Shown here piece after piece: positions 29,731 to 39,844 of a stretch of 64,000 bases of DNA. A program made the position numbers and the translations under genes. Source of the stretch: Lichenostomus cassidix (lineage: Eukaryota; Chordata; Aves; Passeriformes; Meliphagidae). The stretch's first letter is position 1, and each line of letters opens with the position of its first letter. The notes below the pieces were generated by a model. The model was given only the letters and a program-made list of their open reading frames with translations. It made no database searches and had not been told where the DNA came from. Location of the stretch: positions 23,645,007 to 23,709,006 of the forward strand of contig CM039210.1 in the NCBI GenBank assembly GCA_008360975.2. Reading direction: 5' to 3'.

Positions 29731-32101
29731 TCTTTCGCCACCATACCAATCCCAGCATGCTACCAGATGAATGGTTTCTACTTGTTGTGGACTTAAAGGA
29801 CTGTTTTTTCACCATTGAACTACATCCAGATGACATGCAGCGTTTTGCTTTTACGCTGCCCTCAATTAACCGTGAGGCACCTGCACAACGTTTTGAATGG
29901 ACTGTATTACCACAGGGAATGCGGAACTCACCGACACTTTGTCAACTCTATGTGGATGCTGCTCTCAGGCCTCTCCGGACGGCCTGGCCAGAAGTAATCA
30001 TCTATCACTACATGGATGATATATTACTGGCACAGAGCGCACCTTTTACCGCAGATCAGTTACATACCCTGACTTGCGTGCTCAGGGCCTTACAATCGCC
30101 CCTGAAAAGGTACAGAACACATCACCATGGCAATATTTGGGATGGACAATAACAGACCATCAGGTTCGTCCTCAAAAACTGCAAATTTACACAAACATCC
30201 AAACCCTACATGATGCTCAGAAACTGATGGGTGACTTACAATGGCTTCGTCCTGTCATTGGTATTCCTAATGAACTGTTGAATGTTCTGCGGCCTCTACT
30301 CAAAGGCACTGAGCCAGCTACAAAAGTCACCCTCTCTACAGCACAGCAGGCAGCGATCCGGACTATCTCAGAACGTGTTGTACAAAATCATACATCGCGT
30401 CATCTACTTGATGTGCCACTAAATATCACTGTGCTAACTGGCCCTCAATACCTTTTGGGTGCCATCACTTAGCATAAAAAGAAAACGGGGGAAAATACCC
30501 CCACCACAAATGAGGATTACAATGTTTTGGTGCTGGAATGGTTAGCACCACCCTTTCAACCACGAAAAACGATTCAGGAAAACATAATTACAATGGCAAA
30601 TCTTATCAAACGTGGCCGCCAAAGGATAAGGGAGATCCAAGGAACATCGCCAGGGGAAATACAAGTACCACTGAAGCTGGATGACCTGAACTGGTACTTA
30701 CAAAATTCTACGGATCTTCAGGCAGCGTTGCTGGAAGAGGGAACCCTCATCAGTATCCGACCTCTCCAGCCTTCTACGCTGGCATGGATGTCTAATCACC
30801 GATGGCTAATAAAGCCATTGCGGTCATCCTCTCCGCTTTCAGGAGCAGTGACTGTTTATACAGATGCTGGCAAACGCTCCCGTAAAGCTGTTGCGACGTG
30901 GATGGAGGAGAAGCAATGGCGACACAAAATTATTCCTGCAACATCGGAGGACTCTTTACAAACCTTGGAACTATCAGCAGTGGTCTGGGTCTTTACCAAC
31001 TGGATAGACCAACCTGTTAACATCGTCACAGATTCTCTCTATGTTGCAGACATTGCTAACAGAATTGAGGAAGCAATGGTTAAGGATGTGTAAAAACGCC
31101 AACTAGCGGAACTATTGATGGTGCTTAAACGCACCATTGGCCAAAGGACTGACCCATATGCCGTGTTGCATATAAGAAGTCATCAGTGGTCAGAGGGCCT
31201 TGGAGAAGGCAATGCCAGAGCGGACCGATTGGTAGCGGTGGCGGAAGCTCCAGTATCTTCCTTTGAGAGGGCCCGCCACACACATATGAACTTTCATCAA
31301 AATGCAAGGGGTCTCCATAAGGGTTTTGGAATTCCACTGGCAGAAGCCAGGGCCATAGTGCGGGCCTGCCCTATTTGTAGTTTTCATAACCAGGGTGTTG
31401 GTTTGGGTATGGGAGTGAACCCCAAGAGGTTACAAGCTAATGAGTTATGGCAGATGGATGTAACACATTTCCCTGAATTCGGTAGATTAAAATATGTCCA
31501 TGTTTGCATTGACACATACAGCCACATGATATGGGCAACTTTATAGCCCGGCGAAAGAGCCTGGGATTTTATAAGGCACCTTATTAGTTGCTTTGCCGTA
31601 TTGGGCAAACCCAAAGCCATCAAAACAGACAATGGACCAGCTTATTGTAGTGCCTTGGTGAAAAAATACATGCAACTTTGGGATATAAAACATACTACAG
31701 GAATTCCTCACTCCCCAACGGGGCAGGCAATGGTAGAACGAGGAAATGCAACAATAAAGGGTTACCTGGCAAAACATAAGGAGGTCTCAGATAGTAGAGA
31801 AAGGCTTTCTAAAACCCTGTTTGTACTAAATCATCTGTGTATATTTGGAGATCAGGATTTACCACCTATCCTAATGCATCATCAGGGAGTGGCACAGCCA
31901 CCGGTACCACGCATGAAGGTCCTATATAAGGACCCCAAAACAGGCATCTGGGAGGGTCCAGTAGAGGTCATATATTCTGGCAGAGGTTATTTTTGTGTAT
32001 CTTCCTCCACAAGCCCCCTTTGGGTTCCTAGCCGCTGGGTGAAGCCTGCACTTGATCAACCTGGCACGGCTACAGGTGCCCCCGATACCGCCAATCGATG
32101 A
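29731..32101 (+). pseudogene. pol: ERV-D pol: RT, RNase H, integrase, with stops
   Basis: Starts within RT at the LPDEW region. RT palm has [25 protein letters not shown] and YMDD near 30,010. After one frameshift near 30,090 the rest is one phase with three in-frame stops (30,470-30,472, 31,091-31,093, 31,544-31,546). RNase H carries VYTDAGKRSR and VTDSLYVADI. Integrase has the HHCC region (FHQNARGLHK, CPICSFHN), the core (WQMDVTHFPE, KTDNGPAY, GQAMVERGN) and the tail (GRGYFCVSS, WVPSRWVKP). Class II alpha/beta style. The fingers domain and everything upstream are missing. Confidence 0.88.
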
Positions 32102-32573
32102 AACACCACGACTGATTCGGCTTCTACATTGTGCTCTTGATCCTATCTTGCGGCGAGCTGGGGTTCCAGTTGAGCGTTGGCAGACTTTATTAGAATTAAG
32201 AGATATTATAAATAGATTAGGCTCTGTACCCCCTTACCTGAACAGATACCCTTGTAGAAATTGTGCTAAGCTGTGGTGTCAGGCATGGTTACTTATTAAG
32301 TGTAGTATTTGTAAGAAACGGTGGTGGGTCCATCAAGAAGTGTATAATACTTGTTGTTTGGCTTGCATTAATACACGCATAACTCGAATAAACTTTGCAC
32401 ATAACAGGCTGCAACAAGCTTTAGCCGCATTTACAGGGCTGCCTGATTGGCAAGGTTTGCAATCATTTGAATCTGAAGAGCAAAAAGTTATAGCCTGGTT
32501 ACGTTGGGAGGCCCAAGATGCAGTAAATTGGGCAACATCAAATTTTGGATCTCTTGGGGAGCCGAGCTCTTAA
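32052..32573 (+). CDS. ERV-D pol/env junction frame with Cys/His domain
   Basis: 174 codons, overlapping the end of pol by 50 bases. No ATG opens it (the first codon used is TTG), so it would need splicing to a leader start, as avian leukosis env does. It contains CRNC and, at residues 84-105, C-x2-C-x3-WW-x-H-x7-C-x2-C, the same layout as the small frame of ERV-C at 17,125-17,376. The rest is helical and Leu-rich (RQ/WQTLLELRDIINRL style). It ends at 32,572-32,574 just as the env frame begins, so it may be an Env leader domain with a frameshift at its end. Function unknown. Confidence 0.6.
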   Translation: MINLARLQVPPIPPIDETPRLIRLLHCALDPILRRAGVPVERWQTLLELRDIINRLGSVPPYLNRYPCRNCAKLWCQAWLLIKCSICKKRWWVHQEVYNTCCLACINTRITRINFAHNRLQQALAAFTGLPDWQGLQSFESEEQKVIAWLRWEAQDAVNWATSNFGSLGEPSS

Positions 32574-33279
32574 TGCAAGTGGCAATGAAACAGGCTGCAT
32601 AACTTTTGGTAGCCCCATAGTGATTCCTAACAGCACCTGGTTGACTCCCCATACGGCAGAATATGCTAACATCTCTGCCCAATGTGGTCCACATGGAAGT
32701 TATGGCCGGGGCAGTGGTTATATACAAATTTTGGCCAATAAAAGTGCCCTTGCCCTTCCATCAGGTGTATTTCTCATTTGTGGAGACTGTGCATGGCAGG
32801 GAGTTCCGAAAGGTGCTTATGGGGGACCATGTTATTTGGGCAAACTCACTTTACTTGCCATGAATAAAACCACTGCAGCCAATTTAATGCGGTCCAGAAA
32901 GAGACACAGTCTTACTTTAGATGCAAACTGCAATGATGAAGTAAGCCTATGGAATAAACCGTCTCGGGTTTTTGATGGCCTATTCGGAATTCCATGGGGT
33001 GACTGGGGTATAACAGGATGGCTTCGCTATATCTTGCAAGTAGGATTAGTGATTTTACTTGTCCTTGTTGGCATAGCTGTTATTCTACCTTGTGCTTTGC
33101 AATGTTTGAAAAAATCATTATCACAGACAGTGAATCAGCTTTGGCTCGCACAAATGCGTAAAGAAAACAGGGGAATTGTGGAAAGCTGGCTTCTAGAGAA
33201 GGGACACGCAGATGTAGATAGATTGCTTATTAACAAGCCGCTTCTTAACAATAGCCATATTCAGCCAACTATTAATTAG
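32545..33279 (+). pseudogene. env: ERV-D env, internally deleted
   Basis: 244-codon frame (TTG first codon) with N-glycosylation sites, a short SU end (GVFLICGDCAWQG), a furin-type site RSRKR at about residue 117-121, then after only about 40 residues a membrane anchor (GLVILLVLVGIAVILPC). The usual fusion peptide and TM helices between are missing, so it could not fuse membranes. The last 34 codons lie inside the 3' LTR (from 33,177), and the polypurine tract is within the coding sequence. Alpha-type Env is the nearest match by the anchor and cleavage region. Confidence 0.75.
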
Positions 33280-33581
33280 ATACCTTCGTCCAATCAGCGA
33301 TCTAAGGTCACCACGACTTTCTGCAACATAGGAGTCGTGGGGGCCGTCTAGAATGCGTTAATTGGTAACAGATATGCAGAAATCAGGCACTATAGGTAAA
33401 CATAGATACATGTTAAGGCAAGTAGCCAAACTTAGGGCGTGGAAGTATATAACCAATAGTATTGTATGATTACAGAATATGCATGAGTTAGTTAACTACA
33501 CTATAAAATTGTATGCTGTAAATCAATAAACTGAAGCTTGTGGTAAATTCATATTGGATTGTCAAGCCTCCGTTTCTCGGC
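33177..33581 (+). repeat. ERV-D 3' LTR
   Basis: TGTGGAAAGC to TTTCTCGGC; the last A of the 5' copy is missing next to the duplication CATACC (33,582-33,587). The purine tract AAGAAAACAGGGGAA lies just before it. Same TATA and AATAAA spacing as the 5' copy. Confidence 0.93.
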
Positions 33582-33932
33582 CATACCCTGCCCCCTACCC
33601 AAGCTGTTGGTTGGAAGGAGAGAGGGGGGTGAGCAGAAAAATGGTGTCTTAAGAGGGAGGGGGGTGAGTGAAGGAACAGTGTCTGAAGAGCTTATTTTTA
33701 CTTCTCATTTATCCTCCCACTCTGTTAGGTTAATAAATCACTTAGCAACGTTAAGTTTTGAGCCTGTTTTGCCTTCATTGCATCCTGCCACCATTGTCCT
33801 ATCTCAACTCATGAGTCCAGTGTGTGTGTGTGTTTAACAGGCTTTTTCCTTCCCTCTTCTGCAAGTCTGTGGCAGGAGAGAGCAGAGGTGCCTGGCATTT
33901 AGCCAGGCACAAACCCCGACAGTTTGATATGT
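33582..33932 (+). repeat. Repeat X, copy 1, part 3
   Basis: Resumes X after ERV-D and matches 63,365-63,544 and 63,804-63,850: CCCTGCCCCC, GTAAGAGGGAGG-like words, CAACTCTGTTAGGT, GAGCCTG. It has a (TG)n run near 33,823. TATGT at 33,928-33,932 is the target duplication of the next LTR. Confidence 0.75.
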
Positions 33933-34831
33933 TGTTGGAGGTTGGGGGCGTTGGAATTTTCTTCCATCCTGTTACTAGGAAACAAATGTCTCAGTGCTCA
34001 GAGCTATTAATTCTTTTGTAAGAGACAAAGACTCTGGCTGGGCGTGGTGAGGAGAGGAAGCTCTCCGGCCGGACACTCGTTTGTCGGACACTGGGAGGAA
34101 AGCTACTGCTTTTGGCTTCTGGCTGCAACTGCGGGAGATCCAACTGTGCTCTGCTTTCTCCTCCTGGCTGGGTGAGCTTTTGCTGAGGAAAAGGCGCGGG
34201 ATTCAACCTCCTTTCCCCACCGGGAGCGTGTGACTTTCCTGGCTGAGTTTTTGCAGCAGCTGCGGGGGAGCCTGGCTGTCCCTGCCGCCCGCCCCGTTTC
34301 GCCGGAACGCTCTGCAGCATCCGCCGTGACTTCAGAGTCCCTGCCACCTCGCTGGCTAGCCCGGGAGAGCCAGCCCCTGCCCCTGCCGCCCCGCTTTGCC
34401 GCTCCGAGCTGCCTGTCACACTGCTTGCTGCCCAGCCTGCCCGCCATTACCAACTGCATGAGGCCGACCTGACCCTGTGCCACAGCGCCACCTGCAGCTG
34501 CTCAGGAGTCATTGCACCTGCCCTGCCTGGCCGGGAGCTCAACAGCGCCCCTGCTGCTTGCGATGGTGATTACACCAAACTGGAAAGTGCTCAGCAGGCC
34601 AAAAGACATGCCACTGTTTTTTTTCCTGGTTTTTTTGTTGTTATTCTTGTTATTGCTTGTCTACTCTGCTATAGATACTAGTAAAGAACTGTTATTCCTT
34701 TTCCCCATACCTTTGCCTGAAAGCCCTTGATTTCAAAGTTAAAATAATTCGGAGGGAAGGAGAGTCACATTCTCTATTCTAAGGGAGGGTTCCACCTCTC
34801 TTAGCAGGCACCTGTCTTTCAAACCGAGACA
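33933..34831 (+). repeat. Solo LTR related to ERVL-B
   Basis: 899 bp, TGTTGGAGG to AACCGAGACA, flanked by TATGT (33,928-33,932 and 34,832-34,836). It aligns along its length to the 904-bp ERVL-B LTR (for example CTCCTGGCTGGGTGAGCTTT, CTGACCCTG.GCCACAGCGCC and CCTTTGCCTGAAAGCCCTTG) but is clearly diverged. Long antisense frames inside it are composition effects. Confidence 0.92.
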
Positions 34832-34836
34832 TATGT

Positions 34837-36400
34837 AAAGGCGATGCCAAGTTTGGATGGCTTTATTCAAGCTTCACTTAGTGCTGGGAACACTATGTGT
34901 TAGTGCCTTTACACATCTTTTTGGTCAATGGTTAGTTTTTACCTTGTGCCGTAAAAAATTAGGGTTTTAATATGGCTTAATTTACAATGTAATTATTCAC
35001 TTAAATAATATTAGTGTTGATTAATTTTTATATTTTTGATTTTTGTTAATTTATTTTGTTGTTATAATAAGTTGGTAAAGTGTGGTTAGTTGCATGATTT
35101 TTTAAATTCATTTTATAAGGATTTCTCAGGACTGAGTCTGTAAAAACAACCATTCAAATATTTTTTTGTTTAAACTTCATTTCTCTTCACTTACCAATCT
35201 AACATTTCCACTGACACAATCACCATCTGGCACCAGCTCAAACTGTAAATGAATCAATCATACCCTTTCTTTGTCTTTCTTTTACTACCAGTATTGCAGC
35301 TTTCAATTTTCTTATCAGTACACTTTTCAGTCTTTAAACTGGACATTTTTGACTCTAGAGTTTGAAATAAATGCAGGAGTGTTTTAGGGATGAGTGCATG
35401 TTCTCCCCTTACTTTTGGAAGTTAATAATATTTTTTCTTTGCTTGCAGAGGACTTTTCATTGTCCATCTCTTCTTTCAGCAGTGTTAATCTGCATTTCTA
35501 AGGCTGCCCTCCTGGCTGCTTGAAATATCTGGGGCAGTCACAACAGGACACACACAAAAAAAAATTCCAAAGCAATAATTGGTAACCACACACAAAGGAA
35601 CAACAACAAAATCAACAGGCATTCAGATGTGTTTTAACACTTTTTCATATACACACAGACACATTCCAAAAGGAAAATTAAAGCATTGGAGCGAGCTCTG
35701 TGGTTATTACAGAAAATTCAGGAACGTGATTTTTTCCTAGTATTTCAAAAGTATTTATGATTTTTTGGGAAATTTCTTTTTAGTAGTGGGTAGTAGATAT
35801 GACATCTACTTTTGGAATTACAGCTTGGCTAGTTAGTTATTAGTTCTCAGGAGTTTTACCTTTTTAGAGGGAATTTGGTATTTAGTTAAAGGCAGCAAAC
35901 ATGCAAATTGCTGTTTATTTATGTGCAAATGCTTGCAGTGTAGTAGTCTTTTATGTTAGTATTAAGCTTTAATGATTGGTAAACACCAGTTTCTGTTTGC
36001 CCTTTTTCAAACAGAAAAATTGTAAGTAGAATGCATTCTAAATATGCTTTTGTTTTAAACTTTTAATTAGATCGCAACAGATTTTAGCAGTGCAACAGAT
36101 AATCTTTCATTAAAGCCAGTTTAAACAATCTCAATTCTTATTTTTTTAAAACTTGAGTTTAGCTTTCTGATTTCTGTAGGAGTACTGAAAGAGACTTTCA
36201 GTTTTAGTGTTAACTATACATTTTTAAAGGTTTTTCTGCTCTTACAGCTAAGTAAACATAGGGGTAATTAGAAGTTATTGAAGTGCAGAAATGTGGGGGG
36301 AAGCTGACTCACAAGTCGTCCAGCTCTTAAGGGTTTGTCTTTTCTCCCTGAATGAGAAGGATTGGGACCGATCCTTTTTTCCTGTAAGAGCCAGGGGTTG
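34837..36400. other. AT-rich stretch with no recognised gene
   Basis: Sequence of about 1.5 kb with scattered short frames and T-rich runs. I see no LTR ends, no primer site and no domain. It may be host DNA or the continuation of X. A 5' LTR of ERV-F would be expected near its right end but is not visible. Confidence 0.5.
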
Positions 36401-36529
36401 AATTGCCCCTTCTCCATGCCCCACGCCCCCCTCCCCCTGCTTTTTGGAAAGCCGCGACAGAGTTTTTTGGTTTTTTGGTTTGTTTGGTTGGCGACAATTG
36501 ACTCCAACTCCCTCTTGCCCAGACAGCCC

Positions 36530-36685
36530 TGTCTCATCTGAGACCAGGAAACAAGCACTACAAGTTCCCCTAAGGGAAGCAGTGGGACCAGAGGGAGAAG
36601 CAGTGCTGATTAAGGTACCTTTTTCTTCAATTAACCTAGAGGCATGAGAAAAAGTGGCCAAAAATTACCAAACTGATCCGGTAGG
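36530..36685 (+). pseudogene. gag: ERV-F gag: start of capsid
   Basis: A frame with PLREAVGPEGEA and KVPFSSINLE resembles the N-terminus of gammaretroviral capsid (Pro-Leu-Arg start, then a VPFS segment). It stops at 36,646 and a shifted frame goes on to 36,685, where a solo LTR is inserted. Upstream matrix coding is absent or unrecognisable. Confidence 0.65.
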
Positions 36686-36958
36686 TGTTGCTGTTGAACC
36701 GCTAGCAGAGTGCAAGAACCGAGCTCAGTCAAATATGACAAATTTCTGATTTTATTAATTAATTCCAAAACTTATATAGACTTTCACAGATCATCCGGAT
36801 TGGGTCAATTCAAAACCTCCCCCTAGGCCGATTGGCCAGGCTTGAACTGCCTATCTTTCCAGAGACCATTTCAATAACATCTGAACTTTATCTTTGTTTA
36901 TATAACACAGGAAGAAGAAGAGAAAAATTCCCATGGGAAAGAGTCTGTGCTTGCCACA
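36686..36958 (-). repeat. Solo LTR, family LTR-I, minus strand
   Basis: 273 bp, plus-strand ends TGTTGCTGTTGAACC and GTGCTTGCCACA, flanked by GGTAGG (36,680-36,685 and 36,959-36,964). It is the inverse of the ERV-I LTR, with CTGCTAGCGG near its 3' end in the minus reading. It cuts the ERV-F capsid. Confidence 0.92.
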
Positions 36959-36964
36959 GGTAGG

Positions 36965-37390
36965 TGTTGCTAAATGTTTGCGATTCATAATTAAACAACA
37001 TAATCCAGATTGGAGTGATATGCATTTGTTATTGGATGCATTAACTGAAACTGAAAAGCAACTAATTTTAAAAACAGCAGGGGATTTGGCAGAGGACTTT
37101 TATAAAACACAACAACAAGATGTAAAAGATTATTTCCCACTTCAAGACCCACACTGGGATCCAAACAGGTCAGCAGAAAGGCAAAAATTAAAAGATTACC
37201 AAGAATGGGTAGCGAAGGGGATGGAAAGGGCCATTCCAAAAACTATAAATTGATCAGTTTTATATGTAGTTAAATAGGGTCCTTCCAAGCCACCATCTGA
37301 CTTCCTGGATCGCCTGAGAGACACGATGCATCATCATATGACACTAGATCCTGAATCTGATGTAAGAATACAGCAACTAGTAAATCTGTT
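36965..37390 (+). pseudogene. gag: ERV-F gag: capsid body
   Basis: The frame to 37,253 holds a gamma-like capsid segment (FIIKQHNPDWSDMHLLLDAL, then KQLILKTAGDLAEDF). A region from 37,260 to 37,390 continues in another phase with DFLDRLRDTMHHH-like coding, which is where the major homology region would be. At least one frameshift is present. Confidence 0.75.
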
Positions 37391-37747
37391 TTGGGGCAGT
37401 CTACAGGGGACATTACACACAAACTTCAGAAGCTTCAGGGGGCAGATGGGAGAAACTTAGAGACCCTATTAAATGAAGCATGGAGAGTATTCAGTTGTCG
37501 AGAAGAGGGGTACAAGAAAGGAATGAGAAAGTTAGTAGCAATAGTAGAAGAAAGAAAGGGAAAACATGGGCGGGGACATCCCAGACAGGGACCATCCAGA
37601 CAAGGCCCACCTAAGTTCGGTAAAGATCAGTGTGCTAATTGTAAGGAATTTGGTAATTGGAAGAACCAATGCCCAAAAAGAATGCAGGACAACCAGCAAC
37701 AAAGACAACGCCAAGAAGGGGTTGTCGCACATGTGAAAGAAGACTGA
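37391..37747 (+). pseudogene. gag: ERV-F gag: capsid end and nucleocapsid
   Basis: 118-codon frame: helical capsid end, Arg/Gln/Pro-rich linker, then a zinc knuckle reading CANCKEFGNWKNQC, in which the usual His is Asn, so zinc binding would be weakened. It ends in a stop at 37,745. The protease frame follows in a different phase. Confidence 0.8.
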
Positions 37748-37789
37748 AGAAGACCGGGGCACTCCACCCTAGCAGATTCACTGGTTATA

Positions 37790-38315
37790 ATGAAGCTAGG
37801 GGAAAAAGAAAAGGAAATAGAATTTTTGGTGGACATGGAGGCAACATATTCGGTTTTAAATAAAGCTTTAATGCCAGTGGGGGATGATTATATTATGGTT
37901 CAAGGGGCAACTGGCCAATCTGAAAAAGCATATTTTTGCAAACCTTTAAAGTATAAACTGGGAAAGAAATGGGGTATTCACAAGTTTTTATACATGCCCA
38001 GATCTCCAAAAGCCCTTTTGGGAAGAGATCTGTTAGAACAGTTACGAGGAACCATTTCATTCAAAGATGGGGAAATTAGTCTGGAGATAATTGATCAACA
38101 ATATGTTGAGGTATTAAGTTTAATGCTAACAACCACAGAGGCTGAGGGAGAGATTAGTGAAGAAATTATGAACCAGGTATTCCCTGGTGTATGGGCAACA
38201 AACATACCTGGAAGAGCTAAAAATGCACCCCTGATACAAATTAAGTTGAAAGAAGGGAAACAACCAGTCAGAGTTAAACAATATCCCCTTAAGAAAGAAG
38301 ACAAGGAAGGAATCA
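37790..38315 (+). pseudogene. pro: ERV-F protease and start of RT
   Basis: The protease shows IEFLVDMEATYSVLN where DTGAT or DSGAT is expected, so the active-site Thr/Ser-Gly are replaced and the enzyme would be dead. LLGRDLLEQLRGTI marks the C-terminal part. The RT N-terminus follows (VRVKQYPLKKEDKEGI) and is cut by the solo LTR at 38,316. Confidence 0.85.
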
Positions 38316-38686
38316 TGCAAAATGTAATAGAGCTTATGTCAAGTACGAGCAAGACTTGTGTTAGCTGAACAAGCTGAACATAGGCTGCAGTACAGCCCTG
38401 GAAAGGTGCCATGAGAAAGAGATCTGAAAGGCACAGCTGCGCCTCTGGGCTGTGAGAGAATGTCATGAGAAAGATGAGGAAGAACTGAGGAGGATCCATG
38501 AATGTGTGAGAGTGGAATGCAATAAAATGTAAACTGTAACTTGTGTGATTAACGAATAGATTAGTAATCAATAATATAAGCACTGTAACAGTATATAAAC
38601 CACACACGCAGTAAAATAAATGGAGCTTGCTTATATCTCACATTGAGACTGCCGCTCGCTCTCTCTCGCCGCGAATTCTAACGTCA
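38316..38686 (+). repeat. Solo LTR, family LTR-K
   Basis: 371 bp, TGCAAAATGTAATAG to TCTAACGTCA, flanked by GAATCA (38,310-38,315 and 38,687-38,692). TATA (GTATATAAAC) and AATAAA lie about 25 bases apart. It is the same family as 5,797-6,140. It splits ERV-F RT. Confidence 0.92.
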
Positions 38687-38692
38687 GAATCA

Positions 38693-39840
38693 GGCCAGTG
38701 ATTGAAAATTTTTACAGCTAGGACTATTGAGAGGGTGGAAATCTGATTTCAACGCCCCCATTTTTACCAGTCTGCAAACCTGATGGGTCATATCGGGTGG
38801 TACAAGATTTAAGGGCAGTAAACAAAATAACTGAGGACCTCTATCCTGTGGTGTCAAACCCCTACACACTACTGAGTTAACACCTGAACTAACCTGGTTC
38901 ACTGTTTTAGATTTGAAAGATGCCTTCTTTTGCCTCCCTCTCCATGAAGCCAGCCAGAAAATATTTGCATTCGAATGGGAAAATCCCAAAAGCGGACGCA
39001 AAACACAGCTCACTTGGACAGTGTTGCCTCAAAGATTCAAGAACACTCCCACCTTATTCGGGGATCAACTAGCAAAAGACCTGGAATCCTGGGAAGCCCC
39101 CTCTGAAGAAGGGAAGCTATTACAATACAGTGATGACATTCTAATAGCTACCTGGACAGAAGACTCTGGACAGTAAATTTACTAAATTTCCTGGGGCTCC
39201 AAGGGTACAGGGTGTCCTAGAAAAAGGCTCAAGGAGTAAAATCAATAGTAATCTACTTGGGTTATGAAATAACTGCTGGGCAGTGAACTCTGGAACAAGA
39301 CTGGAATGAGGCCATTTGCCAAACCTCGAAACCCTGACCTGTAAAGGAGCTACGGACTTTCCTGGGGATGACGGGATGGTGTAGACTTTGGATCCTTAGT
39401 TATGGGGTCCTTGTAAAACCTTTGAATGAGCTCATCATAAAGGAAAGCAGAGATATTCAGTGGATGAAGGAGGCCATGAGGGCCTTCAAACAACTGAAGA
39501 ATGCCCTAATGTCAGCTCCAGCTTTGGGACTTCCAGACGTGAGTAAACCATTCTTTCTGTTTTCCCATGAGAAACAGGGGATTGCTCTGGGAATACTAGC
39601 ACAAGACCTGGGCCCATATCAAAGGGCAGTTGCTTATTTCTCTGAGCAACTAGATGCAGAAGCCAAAGGGTGGCTGGGGTGCCTCAGGGCTGTCGCAGCA
39701 GTCGTGCTAAACATCCAAGAGGCACTCAAGTTTACCTTGGGCCAGAAAATGACTGTGCTAGTGTCCCATACAGTGTCTGCAGTGCTGGAAGTAAAAGGCA
39801 GACACTAGTTCACCCCACAGAGGTTCCTAAAATACCAAGC
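38693..39840 (+). pseudogene. pol: ERV-F pol: reverse transcriptase
   Basis: Broken gamma-like RT. Visible are the fingers ([24 protein letters not shown] region near 38,765-38,830), the palm (LDLKDAFFCLPLHE, TVLPQRFKNTPTLFG) and the active site LQYSDDILIA, with Ser where Val or Met is usual. A stop follows at 39,174. The frame 39,368-39,808 gives the thumb and connection (FKQLKNALMSAPALGLPD, YFSEQLD). Several stops and frameshifts. Confidence 0.85.
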
Positions 39841-39844
39841 CATC

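Larger units (their letters stand above)
25728..33581 (+). mobile_element. ERV-D: recent, defective class II provirus in repeat X
   Basis: LTRs 25,728-26,134 and 33,177-33,581 are almost identical (one clear substitution, CCTCTT/CCGCTT). TSD CATACC is at 25,722-25,727 and 33,582-33,587. A tRNA-Trp primer site, a gag N-terminal remnant, 2.4 kb of AT-rich non-retroviral sequence, pol from within RT, a Cys/His domain and a short env make up the inside. The inside is far more decayed than the LTR identity predicts, so the parent copy was probably already defective and moved in trans. Confidence 0.92.

Noticed and set aside
30470..31546. APOBEC-like editing in ERV-D pol
   Set aside because: Only one of three stops could be TGG to TAG, and no strand-biased G-to-A pattern is visible between the LTRs.
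33823..33836. (TG)n run as a regulatory element
   Set aside because: A short simple repeat with no other support.
34837..36400. 5' LTR of ERV-F
   Set aside because: No match to the probable 3' LTR at 51,059-51,740, no primer site and no TG/CA ends could be found.
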